From Cladorhizidae sp. MBARI D1340-BT2 (lineage: Eukaryota > Porifera > Demospongiae > Poecilosclerida > Cladorhizidae): DNA of 64,000 bases. Positions 1 through 13,100 of this stretch are shown here, piece by piece (positions within the stretch are counted from its first letter, which is position 1; the number at the start of each line of letters is the position of its first letter). Both the position numbers and the translations under genes were made by a program. Below the pieces are notes generated by a model that searched no databases, had not been told where the DNA came from, and saw nothing but the letters and a program-made list of their open reading frames with translations. The stretch spans positions 38,810,472 through 38,874,471 of the forward strand of contig JAQNBH010000003.1 in assembly GCA_028752905.1 (NCBI GenBank). Reading direction: 5' to 3'.

Positions 1-124
1 GCATGGTTATATACCTAGCATAGTTATACACCTAGCATAGTTATACACCTAGCATGGCTATATACCTAGCATGGTTATATACCTAGCATAGTTATACACC
101 TAGCATGGTTATACACCTAGCATG

Positions 125-180
125 GTTATATATATACCTAGCATAGTTATACACCTAGCATGGTTATACACCTACAGTAG
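125..180. repeat. Off-length cassette ending CTACAGTAG (first of 21)
   Basis: The cassette is a 21-bp monomer with TATATATATACC (+4), a normal CATAG-TATACACC monomer, then a 22-bp monomer ending CTACAGTAG (+5). Position of C in CAGTAG for all copies: 175, 5038, 12179, 17755, 22023, 25447, 28411, 33050, 34877, 37030, 42268, 44558, 45537, 48425, 49404, 52442, 55059, 57982, 58961, 61999, 62995. Copies at 5038 and 12179 read CTAACAGTAG; those at 28411 and 37030 have TATATATAGACC. Each shifts monomer phase by about 9 bases. It is the most reliable module boundary in the window. Confidence 0.9.
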
Positions 181-445
181 CATGGTTATATACCTAGCAT
201 GGTTATATACCTAGCATGGTTATATACCTAGCATGGTTATATACCTAGCATGGTTATATACCTAGCATGGTTATATACCTAGCATGGTTATATACCTAGC
301 ATGGTTATACATCTAGCATGGTTATACACCTAGCATGGATATATACCTAGCATGGTTATACACGTAGCATGGTTATATACCTAGCATGTTTATATACCTA
401 GCATGGTTATATACCTAGCATAGTTATACACCTAGCATGGTTATG

Positions 446-1300
446 CAATTAGCATGGTTATACACCTAGCATGGTTATACACCTAGCATGGTTATATACC
501 TAGCATGGTTATATACCTAGCATGGTTATTCATCTAGCATTGTTATATACCTAGCATGGTTATATACCTAGCATGGTTATACACCTAGCATGGTTATACA
601 TCTAGCATGGTTATACACCTAGCATGGTTATATACCTAGCATGGTTATATACCTAGCATGGTTATATACCTAGCATGGTTATACACCTAGCATGGTTATA
701 TACCTAGCATGGTTATATACCTAGCATGGTTATATACCTAGCATGGTTATATACCTAGCATAGTTATAAACCTAGCATGGTTATACAATTAGCATGGTTA
801 TACACCTAGCATGGTTATATACCTAGCATAGTTATACACTTAGCATGGTTATACACCTAGCATGGTTATATACCTAGCATGGTTATATACCTAGCATGGT
901 TATATACCTAGCATGGTTATATACCTAGCATAGTTATACACCTAAGATGGTTATACAATTAGCATGGTTATACACCTAGCATGGTTATATACCTAGCATA
1001 GTTATACACCTAGCATGGTTATACACCTAGCATGGTTATATACCTAGCATGGTTATATACCTAGCATGGTTATATACCTAGCATGGTTATATACCTAGCA
1101 TAGTTATAAACCTAGCATGGTTATACAATTAGCATGGTTATACACCTAGCATGGTTATATACCTAGCATAATTATACACTTAGCATGGTTATACACCTAG
1201 CATGGTTATATACCTAGCATGGTTATATACCTAGCATGGTTATATACCTAGCATGGTTATATACCTAGCATAGTTATACACCTAAGATGGTTATACAATT
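446..1300. repeat. 170-bp (10-monomer) higher-order repeat, type region
   Basis: Marker monomer TATACAATTAG occurs with C of CAATT at 446 (as GCAATT), 786, 956, 1126 and 1296: spacings 340, 170, 170, 170. The order within a decamer is: CAATT monomer, TATACACC, TATATACC, CATAG-TATACAC(C/T), TATACACC, four TATATACC, then CATAG with TATAAACC or TATACACC. The same phase is seen far away, for example at 47495, 47665, 47835 and at 61069, 61239, 61409. Spacings of 136, 204 or about 233-240 bp also occur and mark decamers that lost or gained whole monomers or contain an off-length one. A 170-bp period is close to nucleosome repeat length and to the monomer length of primate alpha satellite; whether that matters here is inference. 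Confidence 0.85.
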
Positions 1301-1430
1301 AGCATGGTTATACACCTAGCATGGTTATATACCTAGCATAGTTATACACCTAGCATGGTTATACACCTAGCATGGTTATATACCTAGCATGGTTATATAC
1401 CTAGCATGGTTATATACCTAGCATGGTTAT
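668..1430. repeat. 340-bp tandem pair of two 170-bp higher-order units
   Basis: Bases 668-1090 recur 340 bp (20 monomers) downstream, giving two copies at about 668-1007 and 1008-1347, with the match running on to about 1430. Each 340-bp unit is two 170-bp decamers. One begins with TTATAAACC before the CAATT monomer and contains TATACACTTAG; the other has CCTAAGATGG before CAATT. CAATT positions 786, 956, 1126 and 1296 are exactly 170 bp apart. I see one clear difference, CATAATT at about 1168-1174 where the first copy has CATAGTT. This is the cleanest local example of the decamer order found throughout the window. Confidence 0.85.
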
Positions 1431-2015
1431 ACACCTAGCATGGTTATATACCTAGCATGGTTATATACCTAGCATGGTTATATACCTAGCATGGTTATAT
1501 ACCTAGCATATAGCTTAGCATGGTTATACAATTAGCATGGTTATACACCTACCATGGTTATATACCTAGCATGGTTATATACCTAGCTTGGTTATATACC
1601 TAGCATGGTTATATACCTAGCATGGTTATATACCTAGCATAGTTATACACCTAGCATGGTTATACAATTAGCATGGTTATACACCTAGCATGGTTATATA
1701 CCTAGCATAGTTATACACCTAGCATGGTTATACACCTAGCATGGTTATATACCTAGCATGGTTATACACCCAGCATGGTTATATACCTAGCATGGTTATA
1801 TACCTAGCATGGTTATACACCTAGCATGGTTATACAATTAGCATGGTTATACACCTAGCATGGTTATATACCTAGCGTGGTTATATACCTAGCATCGTTA
1901 TATACCTAGCATGGTTATACATCTAGCATGGTTATATACCTAGCATGGTTATATACCTTGCATGGTTATATACCTAGCATGGTTATATACATAGCATAGT
2001 TATACACCTAGCATG
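1273..2015. repeat. 743-bp tandem duplication, copy 1
   Basis: This segment is followed directly by a second copy at offset 743. Shared rare landmarks are CCTAAGATGG (1284 and 2027), the 12-bp short monomer CATATAGCTTAG (1507 and 2250), and the ordered run CTACCATGG, GCTTGG, a CACCCAGC monomer, GCGTGG, GCATCG, TACATC, CCTTGC and TACATAGC. The length equals 44 monomers minus the 5 bases missing from the short monomer. The match runs from 1273 to about 2023, so the copies abut with only a few bases of ambiguity. I saw no differences at the landmarks checked. Confidence 0.88.
1507..1518. repeat. Short 12-bp monomer CATATAGCTTAG
   Basis: A monomer lacking 5 bases. It recurs at 2250 in the second 743-bp copy, and as CATATAGCCTAG at 26490. 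It occupies the place held elsewhere by the 19-bp CATATAG-TTATACACC monomer, always just before a CAATT monomer, so it is probably a deletion derivative of that 19-mer. Confidence 0.8.
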
Positions 2016-2758
2016 GTTATACACCTAAGATGGTTATACAATTAGCATGGTTATACACCTAGCATGGTTATATACCTAGCATAGTTATACACCTAGCATG
2101 GTTATACACCTAGCATGGTTATATACCTAGCATGGTTATATACCTAGCATGGTTATATACCTAGCATGGTTATACACCTAGCATGGTTATATACCTAGCA
2201 TGGTTATATACCTAGCATGGTTATATACCTAGCATGGTTATATACCTAGCATATAGCTTAGCATGGTTATACAATTAGCATGGTTATACACCTACCATGG
2301 TTATATACCTAGCATGGTTATATACCTAGCTTGGTTATATACCTAGCATGGTTATATACCTAGCATGGTTATATACCTAGCATAGTTATACACCTAGCAT
2401 GGTTATACAATTAGCATGGTTATACACCTAGCATGGTTATATACCTAGCATAGTTATACACCTAGCATGGTTATACACCTAGCATGGTTATATACCTAGC
2501 ATGGTTATACACCCAGCATGGTTATATACCTAGCATGGTTATATACCTAGCATGGTTATACACCTAGCATGGTTATACAATTAGCATGGTTATACACCTA
2601 GCATGGTTATATACCTAGCGTGGTTATATACCTAGCATCGTTATATACCTAGCATGGTTATACATCTAGCATGGTTATATACCTAGCATGGTTATATACC
2701 TTGCATGGTTATATACCTAGCATGGTTATATACATAGCATAGTTATACACCTAGCATG
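2016..2758. repeat. 743-bp tandem duplication, copy 2
   Basis: Second copy of 1273-2015. It repeats the 12-bp CATATAGCTTAG monomer at 2250 and the whole ordered set of rare variants. After about 2766 the sequence leaves the copy (TACAATTAG where copy 1 continues TACACCTAAG). A related single block with CATATAGCCTAG lies near 26490, so this module type is not confined to the left end. Confidence 0.88.
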
Positions 2759-3247
2759 GTTATACAATTAGCATGGTTATACACCTAGCATGGCTATATA
2801 CCTAGCATAGTTATACACCTAGCATGGTTATACACCTAGCATGGTTATATACCTAGCATGGTTATATACCTAGCATGGTTATATACCTAGCATGGTTATA
2901 TACCTAGCATAGTTATAAACCTAGCATGGTTATACAATTAGCATGGTTATACACCTAGCATGGTTATATACCTAGCATAGTTATACACTTAGCATGGTTA
3001 TACACCTAGCATGGTTATATACCGAGCATGGTTATATACCTAGCATGGTTATATACCTAGCATGGTTATATACCTAGCATAGTTATACACCTAAGATGGT
3101 TATACAATTAGCATGGTTATACACCTAGCATGGTTATATACCTAGCATGGTTATACACCTAGCATGGTTATACACCTAGCATGGTTATATACCTAGCATG
3201 GTTATATACCTAGCATGGTTATATACCTAGCATGGTTATACACCTAG

Positions 3248-3274
3248 CAAGGTTATACACCTTGGTTATATACC
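3248..3274. repeat. Short (13-bp) monomer, 4-base deletion
   Basis: GCAAGGTTATACACC is followed by TTGGTTATATACC, where GCAT between CCTT and GG is missing. The same pair of changes is at 10389-10415 in the second 7,141-bp copy and nowhere else that I found. It sits about 220 bp inside the duplication and serves as a marker of it. Confidence 0.85.
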
Positions 3275-3307
3275 TAGCATGGTTATATACCTAGCATGGT
3301 TATATAC

Positions 3308-3345
3308 ATAGCATATAGTTATACACCTAGCATGGTTATACAATT
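3308..3345. repeat. 19-bp CATATAG monomer followed by CAATT
   Basis: CATATAGTTATACACCTAG has a 2-base AT gain over the CATAG monomer and is followed directly by the CAATT monomer. The pair recurs once per module, for example near 4172, 7254, 8329, 9761, 11313, 19324, 23592, 29641, 36175, 41889, 44179, 48046, 52063, 57603 and 61621. A further +2 form, CATATGTAG, is at 46716, 53656 and 56273 only, tracking the S modules. Confidence 0.82.
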
Positions 3346-3564
3346 AGCATGGTTATACACCTAGCTTGGTTATATACCTAGCATGGTTATATACCTAGCA
3401 TGGTTATACACCTAGCATGGTTATACACCTAGCATGGATATATACCTAGCATGGTTATACACCTAGCATGGTTATACACCTAGCATGGTTATACACCTAG
3501 CATGATTATATACCTAGCATGGTTATATACCTAGCATGGTTATACACCTAGCATGGTTATATAC

Positions 3565-3850
3565 CTAGCATGTTTATAATACTAGCATGGTTATACACCT
3601 AGCATGGTAATACACCTAGCATGGTTATACACTTAGCATGGTTATATACCTAGCATGGTTATACATCTAGCATGGTTATACACCTAGCATGGTTATATAC
3701 CTAGCATGGTTATACACGTAGCATGGTTATATACCTAGCATGTTTATATACCTAGCATGGTTATATACCTAGCATAGTTATACACCTAGCATGGTTATAC
3801 AATTAGCATGGTTATACACCTAGCATTAATATACACCTTGCATGGTTATA
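3565..3850. repeat. Ordered variant cassette led by TATAATAC
   Basis: A fixed series of rare monomers: CATGTTTATAATACTAG, TATACACC, CATGGTAATACACC, TATACACTTAG, TATATACC, TATACATC, TATACACC, TATATACC, TATACACGTAG, TATATACC, CATGTTTATATACC, TATATACC, CATAG, CAATT, then (in many copies) CATTAATATACACCTTG. The lead monomer occurs 25 times: 3571, 4440, 8587, 9131, 10017, 10712, 11581, 15728, 16272, 17158, 19584, 21426, 23852, 24840, 27815, 30973, 36434, 39592, 40820, 43110, 46977, 50994, 53917, 56534, 60551. From 40820 on it reads CTAGTATGG and TAATATACC, a derived form private to the right part. Confidence 0.85.
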
Positions 3851-6800
3851 TACCTAGCATGGTTATATACCTAGCATGGTTATACACCTAGCATGTTTAT
3901 ATACCTAGCATGGTTATATACCTAGCATGGTTATACACCTAGCATGGTTATATACCTAGCATGGTTATATACCTAGCATGGTTATATACCTAGCATGGTT
4001 ATATACCTAGCATGGTTATACACCTAGCATGGTTATACACCTAGCATGGTTATATACCTAGCATGGTTATATACCTAGCATGGTTATATACCTAGCATGG
4101 TTATACACCTAGCATGGTTATACACCTAGCATGGTTATATACCTAGCATGGTTATATACCTAGCATGGTTATATACCTAGCATATAGTTATACACCTAGC
4201 ATGGTTATACAATTAGCATGGTTATACACCTAGCTTGGTTATATACCTAGCATGGTTATATACCTAGCATGGTTATACACCTAGCATGGTTATACACCTA
4301 GCATGGTTATATACCTAGCATGGTTATACACCTAGCATGGTTATACACCTAGCATGGTTATACACCTAGCATGATTATATACCTAGCATGGTTATATACC
4401 TAGCATGGTTATACACCTAGCATGGTTATATACCTAGCATGTTTATAATACTAGCATGGTTATACACCTAGCATGGTAATACACCTAGCATGGTTATACA
4501 CTTAGCATGGTTATATACCTAGCATGGTTATACATCTAGCATGGTTATACACCTAGCATGGTTATATACCTAGCATGGTTATACACGTAGCATGGTTATA
4601 TACCTAGCATGTTTATATACCAAGCATGGTTATATACCTAGCATAGTTATACACCTAGCATGTTTATACAATTAGCATGGTTATACACCTAGCATTAATA
4701 TACACCTTGCATGGTTATATACCTAGCATGGTTATATACCTAGCATGGTTATACACCTAGCATGTTTATATACCTAGCATGGTTATATACCTAGCATGGT
4801 TATACACCTAGCATGGTTATATACCTAGCATGGTTATATACCTAGCATGGTTATATACCTAGCATGGTTATATACCTAGCATAGTTATACACCTAGCATA
4901 GTTATACACCTAGCATGGTTATATACCTAGCATGGTTATATACCTAGCATAGTTATACACCTAGCATGGTTATACACCCCTAGCATGGTTATATATATAC
5001 CTAGCATAGTTATACACCTAGCATGGTTATACACTAACAGTAGCATGGTTATATACCTAGCATGGTTATATACCTAGCATGGTTATATACCTAGCATGGT
5101 TATATACCTAGCATGGTTATATACCTAGCATGGTTATACATCTAGCATGGTTATACACCTAGCATGGATATATACCTATCATGGTTATACATATAGCATG
5201 GTTATATACCTAGCATGTTTATATACCTAGCATGGTTATATACCTAGCATAGTTATACACCTAGCATGGTTATACAATTAGCACGGTTATACACCTAGCA
5301 TGGTTATACACCTAGCATGGTTATATACCTAGCATGGTTATATACCTAGCATGGTTATTCATCTAGCATTGTTATATACCTAGCATGGTTATATACCTAG
5401 CATGGTTATACACCTAGCATGGTTATACATCTAGCATGGTTATATACCTAGCATGGTTATATACCTAGCATGGTTATATACCTAGCATGGTTATATACCT
5501 AGCATAGTTATACACCTAGCATGGCTATACAATTAGCATGGTTATACACCTAGCATGGTTATATACCTAGCATAGTAATACACCTAGCATGGTTATACAC
5601 CTAGCATGGTTATATACCTAGCATGGTTATATACCTAGCATGGTTATATACCTAGCATGGTTATATACCTAGCATAGTTATACACCTAGCATGGTTATAC
5701 AATTAGCATGGTTATACACCTAGCATGGTTATATACCTAGCATAGTTATACACCTAGCATGGTTATACACCTAGCATGGTTATATACCTAGCATGGTTAT
5801 ACATCCAGCATGGTTATATACCTAGCATGGTTATATACCTAGCATGGTTATACACCTAGCATGGTTATACAATTTGCATGGTTATACACCTAGCATGGTT
5901 ATATACCTAGCGTGGTTATATACCTAGCATCGTTATATACCTAGCATGGTTATACATCTAGCATGGTTATATACCTAGCATGGTTATATACCTTGCATGG
6001 TTATATACCTAGCATGGTTATATACATAGCATAGTTATACACCTAGCATGGTTATACAATTAGCATGGTTATACACCTAGCATGGCTATATACCTAGCAT
6101 AGTTATACACCTAGCATGGTTATACACCTAGCATGGTTATATACCTAGCATGGTTATATACCTAGCATAGTTATACACCTAGCATGGTTATACACCTAGC
6201 ATGTTTATATACCTAGCATGGTTATATACCTAGCATAGTTATACACCTAGCATGGTTATACAATTAGCATGGTTATACACCTAGCATGGTTATACACCTA
6301 GCATGGTTATATACCTAGCATGGTTATATACCTAGCATGGTTATTCATCTAGCATTGTTATATACCTAGCATGGTTATATACCTAGCATGGTTATACACC
6401 TAGCATGGTTATATACCTAGTATGGTTATATACCTAGCATGGTTATACACCTAGCATGGTTATATACCTAGCATGGTTATATACCTAGCTTGGTTATATA
6501 CCTAGCATGGTTATATACCTAGCATGGTTATATACCTAGCATAGTTATACACCTAGCATGGTTATACAATTAGCATGGTTATACACCTAGCATGGTTATA
6601 TACCTAGCATAGTTATACACCTAGCATGGTTATACACCTAGCATGGTTATATACCTAGCATGGTTATATACCTAGCATGGTTATATACCTAGCATGGTTA
6701 TACACCTAGCATGGTTATACAATTAGCATGGTTATACACCTAGCATAGTTATATACCTAGCGTGGTTATACATCTAGCATGGTTATATACCTAGCATGGT

Positions 6801-7299
6801 TATATACCTTGCATGGTTATATACCTAGCATGGTTATATACCTAGCATAGTTATACACCTAGCATGGTTATACAATTAGCATGGTTATACACCTAGCATG
6901 GTTATATACCTAGCATAGTTATACACTTAGAATGGTTATACACCTAGCATGGTTATATACCTAGCATGGTTATATACCTAGCATGGTTATATACCTAGCA
7001 TGGTTATATGCCTAGCATAGTTATACACCTAAGATGGTTATACAATTAGGATGGTTATACACCTTGCATGGTTATATACCTAGCATAGTTATACACCTAG
7101 CATGGTTATACACCTAGCATGGTTATATACCTGGCATGGTTATATACCTAGCATGGTTATATACCTAGCATGGTTATACACCTAGCATGGTTATATACCT
7201 AGCATGGTTATATACCTAGCATGGTTATATACCTAGCATGGTTATATACCTAGCATATAGTTATACACCTAGCATGGTTATACAATTAGCATGGTTATA

Positions 7300-8900
7300 C
7301 ACCTACCATGGTTATATACCTAGCATGGTTATAATACCTAGCTTGGTTATATACCTAGCATGGTTATATACCTAGCATGGTTATATACCTAGCATAGTTA
7401 TACACCTAGCATGGTTATACAATTAGCATGGTTATACACCTAGCATGGTTATACACCTAGCATAGTTATACACCTAGCATGGTTATACACCTAGCATGGT
7501 TATATACCTAGCATGGTTATACACCTAGCATGGTTATATACCTAGCATGGTTATATACCTAGCATGGTTATACACCTAGCATGGTTATACAATTAGCATG
7601 GTTATACACCTAGCATGGTTATATACCTAGCGTGGTTATATACCTAGCATCGTTATATACCTAGCATGGTTATACATCTAGCATGGTTATATACCTAGCA
7701 TGGTTATATACCTTGCATGGTTATATACCTAGCATGGTTATATACCTAGCATAGTTATACTCCTAGCATGGTTATACAATTAGCATGGTTATACACCTAG
7801 CATGGTTATATACCTAGCATAGTTATACACCTAGCATGGTTATACACCTAGCATGGTTATATACCTAGCATGGTTATATACCTAGCATGGTTATATACCT
7901 AGCATGGTTATATACCTAGCATAGTTATAAACCTAGCATGGTTATACAATTAGCATGGTTATACACCTAGCATGGTTATATACCTAGCATAGTTATACAC
8001 TTAGCATGGTTATACACCTAGCATGGTTATATACCTAGCATGGTTATATACCTAGCATGGTTATATACCTAGCATGGTTATATACCTAGCATAGTTATAC
8101 ACCTAAGATGGTTATACAATTAGCACGGTTTTACACCTAGCATGGTTATATACCTAGCATAGTTATACACCTAGCATGGTTATACACCTTGCATGGTTAT
8201 ATACCTAGCATGGTTATATACCTAGCATGGTTTTATACCTAGCATGGTTATACACCTAGCATGGTTATATACCTAGCATGGTTATATACCTAGCATGGTT
8301 ATATACCTAGCATGGTTATATACCTAGCATATAGTTATACACCTAGCATGGTTATAAAATTAGCATGGTTATACACCTAGCTTGGTTATATACCTAGCAT
8401 GGTTATATACCTAGCATGGTTATACACCTAGCATGGTTATACACCTAGCATGGTTATATACCTAGCATGGTTATACACCTAGCATGGTTATACACCTAGC
8501 ATGGTTATACACCTAGCATGGTTATATACCTAGCATGGTTATATACCTAGCATGGTTATACACCTAGCATGGTTATATACCTTGCATGTTTATAATACTA
8601 GCATGGTTATACACCTAGCATGGTAATACACCTAGCATGGTTATACACTTAGCATGGTTATATACCTAGCATGGTTATACATCTAGCATGGTTATACACC
8701 TAGCATGGTTATATACCTAGCATGGTTATACACGTAGCATGGTTATATACCTAGCATGTTTATATACCTAGCATGGTTATATACCTAGCATAGTTATACA
8801 CCTAGCATGGTTATACAATTAGCATGGTTATACACTTAGCATGGTTATACACCTAGCATGGTTATATACCTAGCATGGTTATATACCTAGCATGGTTATA
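7300..8900. repeat. Block present four times (with TATACTCC and GCACGGTTTT)
   Basis: Two rare substitutions 364 bp apart, TATACTCC (7760) and GCACGGTTTT (8124), occur with the same spacing at 30146/30510 (offset 22,386) and, by the duplications described above, at about 14901/15265 and 38765/39129. The TATAATAC monomer follows at 8587, 15728, 30973 and 39592. This links the two ends of the left domain by descent. The insertion in TTATAATACC at 7329 and 14470 is absent from the 29.7 and 38.3 kb copies, so it arose after that split and before the 7,141-bp duplication. Confidence 0.78.
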
Positions 8901-10165
8901 CATCTAGTATGGTTATATACCTAGCATGGTTATATACCTAGCATGGTTATATACCTAGCATGGTTATACACCTAGCATGGTTATACACCTAGCATGGTTA
9001 TATACCTAGCATGGTTATACACCTAGCATGGTTATACACCTAGCATGGTTATACACCTAGCATGATTATATACCTAGCATGGTTATATACCTAGCATGGT
9101 TATACACCTAGCATGGTTATATACCTAGCATGTTTATAATACTAGCATGGTTATACACCTAGCATGGTAATACACCTAGCATGGTTATACACTTAGCATG
9201 GTTATATACCTAGCATGGTTATACATCTAGCATGGTTATACACCTAGCATGGTTATATACCTAGCATGGTTATACACGTAGCATGGTTATATACCTAGCA
9301 TGTTTATATACCTAGCATGGTTATATACCTAGCATAGTTATACACCTAGCATGGTTATACAATTAGCATGGTTATACACCTAGCATTAATATACACCTTG
9401 CATGGTTATACACCTAGCATAGTTATACACCTAGCATTAATATACACCTAGCATGGTTATACACCTAGCATGTTTATATACCTAGCATGGTTATATACCT
9501 AGCATGGTTATACACCTAGCATGGTTATATACCAAGCATGGTTATATACCTAGCATGGTTATATACCTAGCATGGTTATATACCTAGCATGGTTATACAC
9601 CTAGCATGGTTATACACCTAGCATGGTTATATAACTAGCATGGTTATATACCTAGCATGGTTATATACCTAGCATGGTTATACACCTAGCATGGTTATGC
9701 ACCTAGCATGGTTATATACCTAGCATGGTTATATACCTAGCATGGTTATATACCTAGCATATAGTTATACACCTAGCATGGTTATACAATTAGCATGGTT
9801 ATACACCTAGCTTGGTTATATACCTAGCATGGTTATATACCTAGCATGGTTATACACCTAGCATGGTTATACACCTAGCATGGTTATATACCTAGCATGG
9901 TTATACACCTAGCATGGTTATACACCTAGCATGGTTATACACCTAGCATGATTATATACCTAGCATGGTTATATACCTAGCATGGTTATACACCTAGCAT
10001 GGTTATATACCTAGCATGTTTATAATACTAGCATGGTTATACACCTAGCATGGTAATACACCTAGCATGGTTATACACTTAGCATGGTTATATACCTAGC
10101 ATGGTTATACATCTAGCATGGTTATACACCTAGCATGGTTATATACCTAGCATGGTTATACACGT

Positions 10166-13100
10166 AGCATGGTTATATACCTAGCATGGTTATATACCTA
10201 GCATGGTTATATACCTAGCATAGTTATACACCTAAGATGGTTATACAATTAGCATGGTTATACACCTAGCATGGTTATATACCTAGCATGGTTATACACC
10301 TAGCATGGTTATACACCTAGCATGGTTATATACCTAGCATGGTTATATACCTAGCATGGTTATATACCTAGCATGGTTATACACCTAGCAAGGTTATACA
10401 CCTTGGTTATATACCTAGCATGGTTATATACCTAGCATGGTTATATACATAGCATATAGTTATACACCTAGCATGGTTATACAATTAGCATGGTTATACA
10501 CCTAGCTTGGTTATATACCTAGCATGGTTATATACCTAGCATGGTTATACACCTAGCATGGTTATACACCTAGCATGGATATATACCTAGCATGGTTATA
10601 CACCTAGCATGGTTATACACCTAGCATGGTTATACACCTAGCATGATTATATACCTAGCATGGTTATATACCTAGCATGGTTATACACCTAGCATGGTTA
10701 TATACCTAGCATGTTTATAATACTAGCATGGTTATACACCTAGCATGGTAATACACCTAGCATGGTTATACACTTAGCATGGTTATATACCTAGCATGGT
10801 TATACATCTAGCATGGTTATACACCTAGCATGGTTATATACCTAGCATGGTTATACACGTAGCATGGTTATATACCTAGCATGTTTATATACCTAGCATG
10901 GTTATATACCTAGCATAGTTATACACCTAGCATGGTTATACAATTAGCATGGTTATACACCTAGCATTAATATACACCTTGCATGGTTATATACCTAGCA
11001 TGGTTATATACCTAGCATGGTTATACACCTAGCATGTTTATATACCTAGCATGGTTATATACCTAGCATGGTTATACACCTAGCATGGTTATATACCTAG
11101 CATGGTTATATACCTAGCATGGTTATATACCTAGCATGGTTATATACCTAGCATGGTTATACACCTAGCATGGTTATACACCTAGCATGGTTATATACCT
11201 AGCATGGTTATATACCTAGCATGGTTATATACCTAGCATGGTTATACACCTAGCATGGTTATACACCTAGCATGGTTATATACCTAGCATGGTTATATAC
11301 CTAGCATGGTTATATACCTAGCATATAGTTATACACCTAGCATGGTTATACAATTAGCATGGTTATACACCTAGCTTGGTTATATACCTAGCATGGTTAT
11401 ATACCTAGCATGGTTATACACCTAGCATGGTTATACACCTAGCATGGTTATATACCTAGCATGGTTATACACCTAGCATGGTTATACACCTAGCATGGTT
11501 ATACACCTAGCATGATTATATACCTAGCATGGTTATATACCTAGCATGGTTATACACCTAGCATGGTTATATACCTAGCATGTTTATAATACTAGCATGG
11601 TTATACACCTAGCATGGTAATACACCTAGCATGGTTATACACTTAGCATGGTTATATACCTAGCATGGTTATACATCTAGCATGGTTATACACCTAGCAT
11701 GGTTATATACCTAGCATGGTTATACACGTAGCATGGTTATATACCTAGCATGTTTATATACCAAGCATGGTTATATACCTAGCATAGTTATACACCTAGC
11801 ATGTTTATACAATTAGCATGGTTATACACCTAGCATTAATATACACCTTGCATGGTTATATACCTAGCATGGTTATATACCTAGCATGGTTATACACCTA
11901 GCATGTTTATATACCTAGCATGGTTATATACCTAGCATGGTTATACACCTAGCATGGTTATATACCTAGCATGGTTATATACCTAGCATGGTTATATACC
12001 TAGCATGGTTATATACCTAGCATAGTTATACACCTAGCATAGTTATACACCTAGCATGGTTATATACCTAGCATGGTTATATACCTAGCATAGTTATACA
12101 CCTAGCATGGTTATACACCCCTAGCATGGTTATATATATACCTAGCATAGTTATACACCTAGCATGGTTATACACTAACAGTAGCATGGTTATATACCTA
12201 GCATGGTTATATACCTAGCATGGTTATATACCTAGCATGGTTATATACCTAGCATGGTTATATACCTAGCATGGTTATACATCTAGCATGGTTATACACC
12301 TAGCATGGATATATACCTATCATGGTTATACATATAGCATGGTTATATACCTAGCATGTTTATATACCTAGCATGGTTATATACCTAGCATAGTTATACA
12401 CCTAGCATGGTTATACAATTAGCACGGTTATACACCTAGCATGGTTATACACCTAGCATGGTTATATACCTAGCATGGTTATATACCTAGCATGGTTATT
12501 CATCTAGCATTGTTATATACCTAGCATGGTTATATACCTAGCATGGTTATACACCTAGCATGGTTATACATCTAGCATGGTTATATACCTAGCATGGTTA
12601 TATACCTAGCATGGTTATATACCTAGCATGGTTATATACCTAGCATAGTTATACACCTAGCATGGCTATACAATTAGCATGGTTATACACCTAGCATGGT
12701 TATATACCTAGCATAGTAATACACCTAGCATGGTTATACACCTAGCATGGTTATATACCTAGCATGGTTATATACCTAGCATGGTTATATACCTAGCATG
12801 GTTATATACCTAGCATAGTTATACACCTAGCATGGTTATACAATTAGCATGGTTATACACCTAGCATGGTTATATACCTAGCATAGTTATACACCTAGCA
12901 TGGTTATACACCTAGCATGGTTATATACCTAGCATGGTTATACATCCAGCATGGTTATATACCTAGCATGGTTATATACCTAGCATGGTTATACACCTAG
13001 CATGGTTATACAATTTGCATGGTTATACACCTAGCATGGTTATATACCTAGCGTGGTTATATACCTAGCATCGTTATATACCTAGCATGGTTATACATCT

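Larger units (their letters stand above)
3025..10165. repeat. 7,141-bp tandem segmental duplication, copy 1
   Basis: Every rare landmark checked here recurs exactly 7,141 bp downstream: the 13-bp short monomer at 3248-3274 (10389-10415), ACACCCCTAG near 4976 (12117), CTAACAGTAG at 5038 (12179), CCTATCATGG near 5170, AATTTGCATGG near 5871, the 18-bp TTATAATACC monomer at 7329 (14470), TATACTCC at 7760, GCACGGTTTT at 8124 (15265) and five TATAATAC monomers (3571, 4440, 8587, 9131, 10017; second copies 10712, 11581, 15728, 16272, 17158). The length is 420 monomers plus 1 base. The left boundary is set by TACCGAGC at 3021 against CACGTAGC at 10162; identity starts at 3025/10166. No differences were seen at the sites compared. 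Confidence 0.92.

Noticed and set aside
1..740. Array edge or junction with unique sequence at the window start
   Set aside because: The first bases are already in-phase monomers with a cassette at 175; variant density there is no higher than in later modules.
3300..3830. A transposon or other insertion behind the TATAATAC/CATTAAT variant run
   Set aside because: Each variant is still a full 17-bp monomer aligned in phase; there are no terminal inverted repeats, target duplications or foreign sequence.
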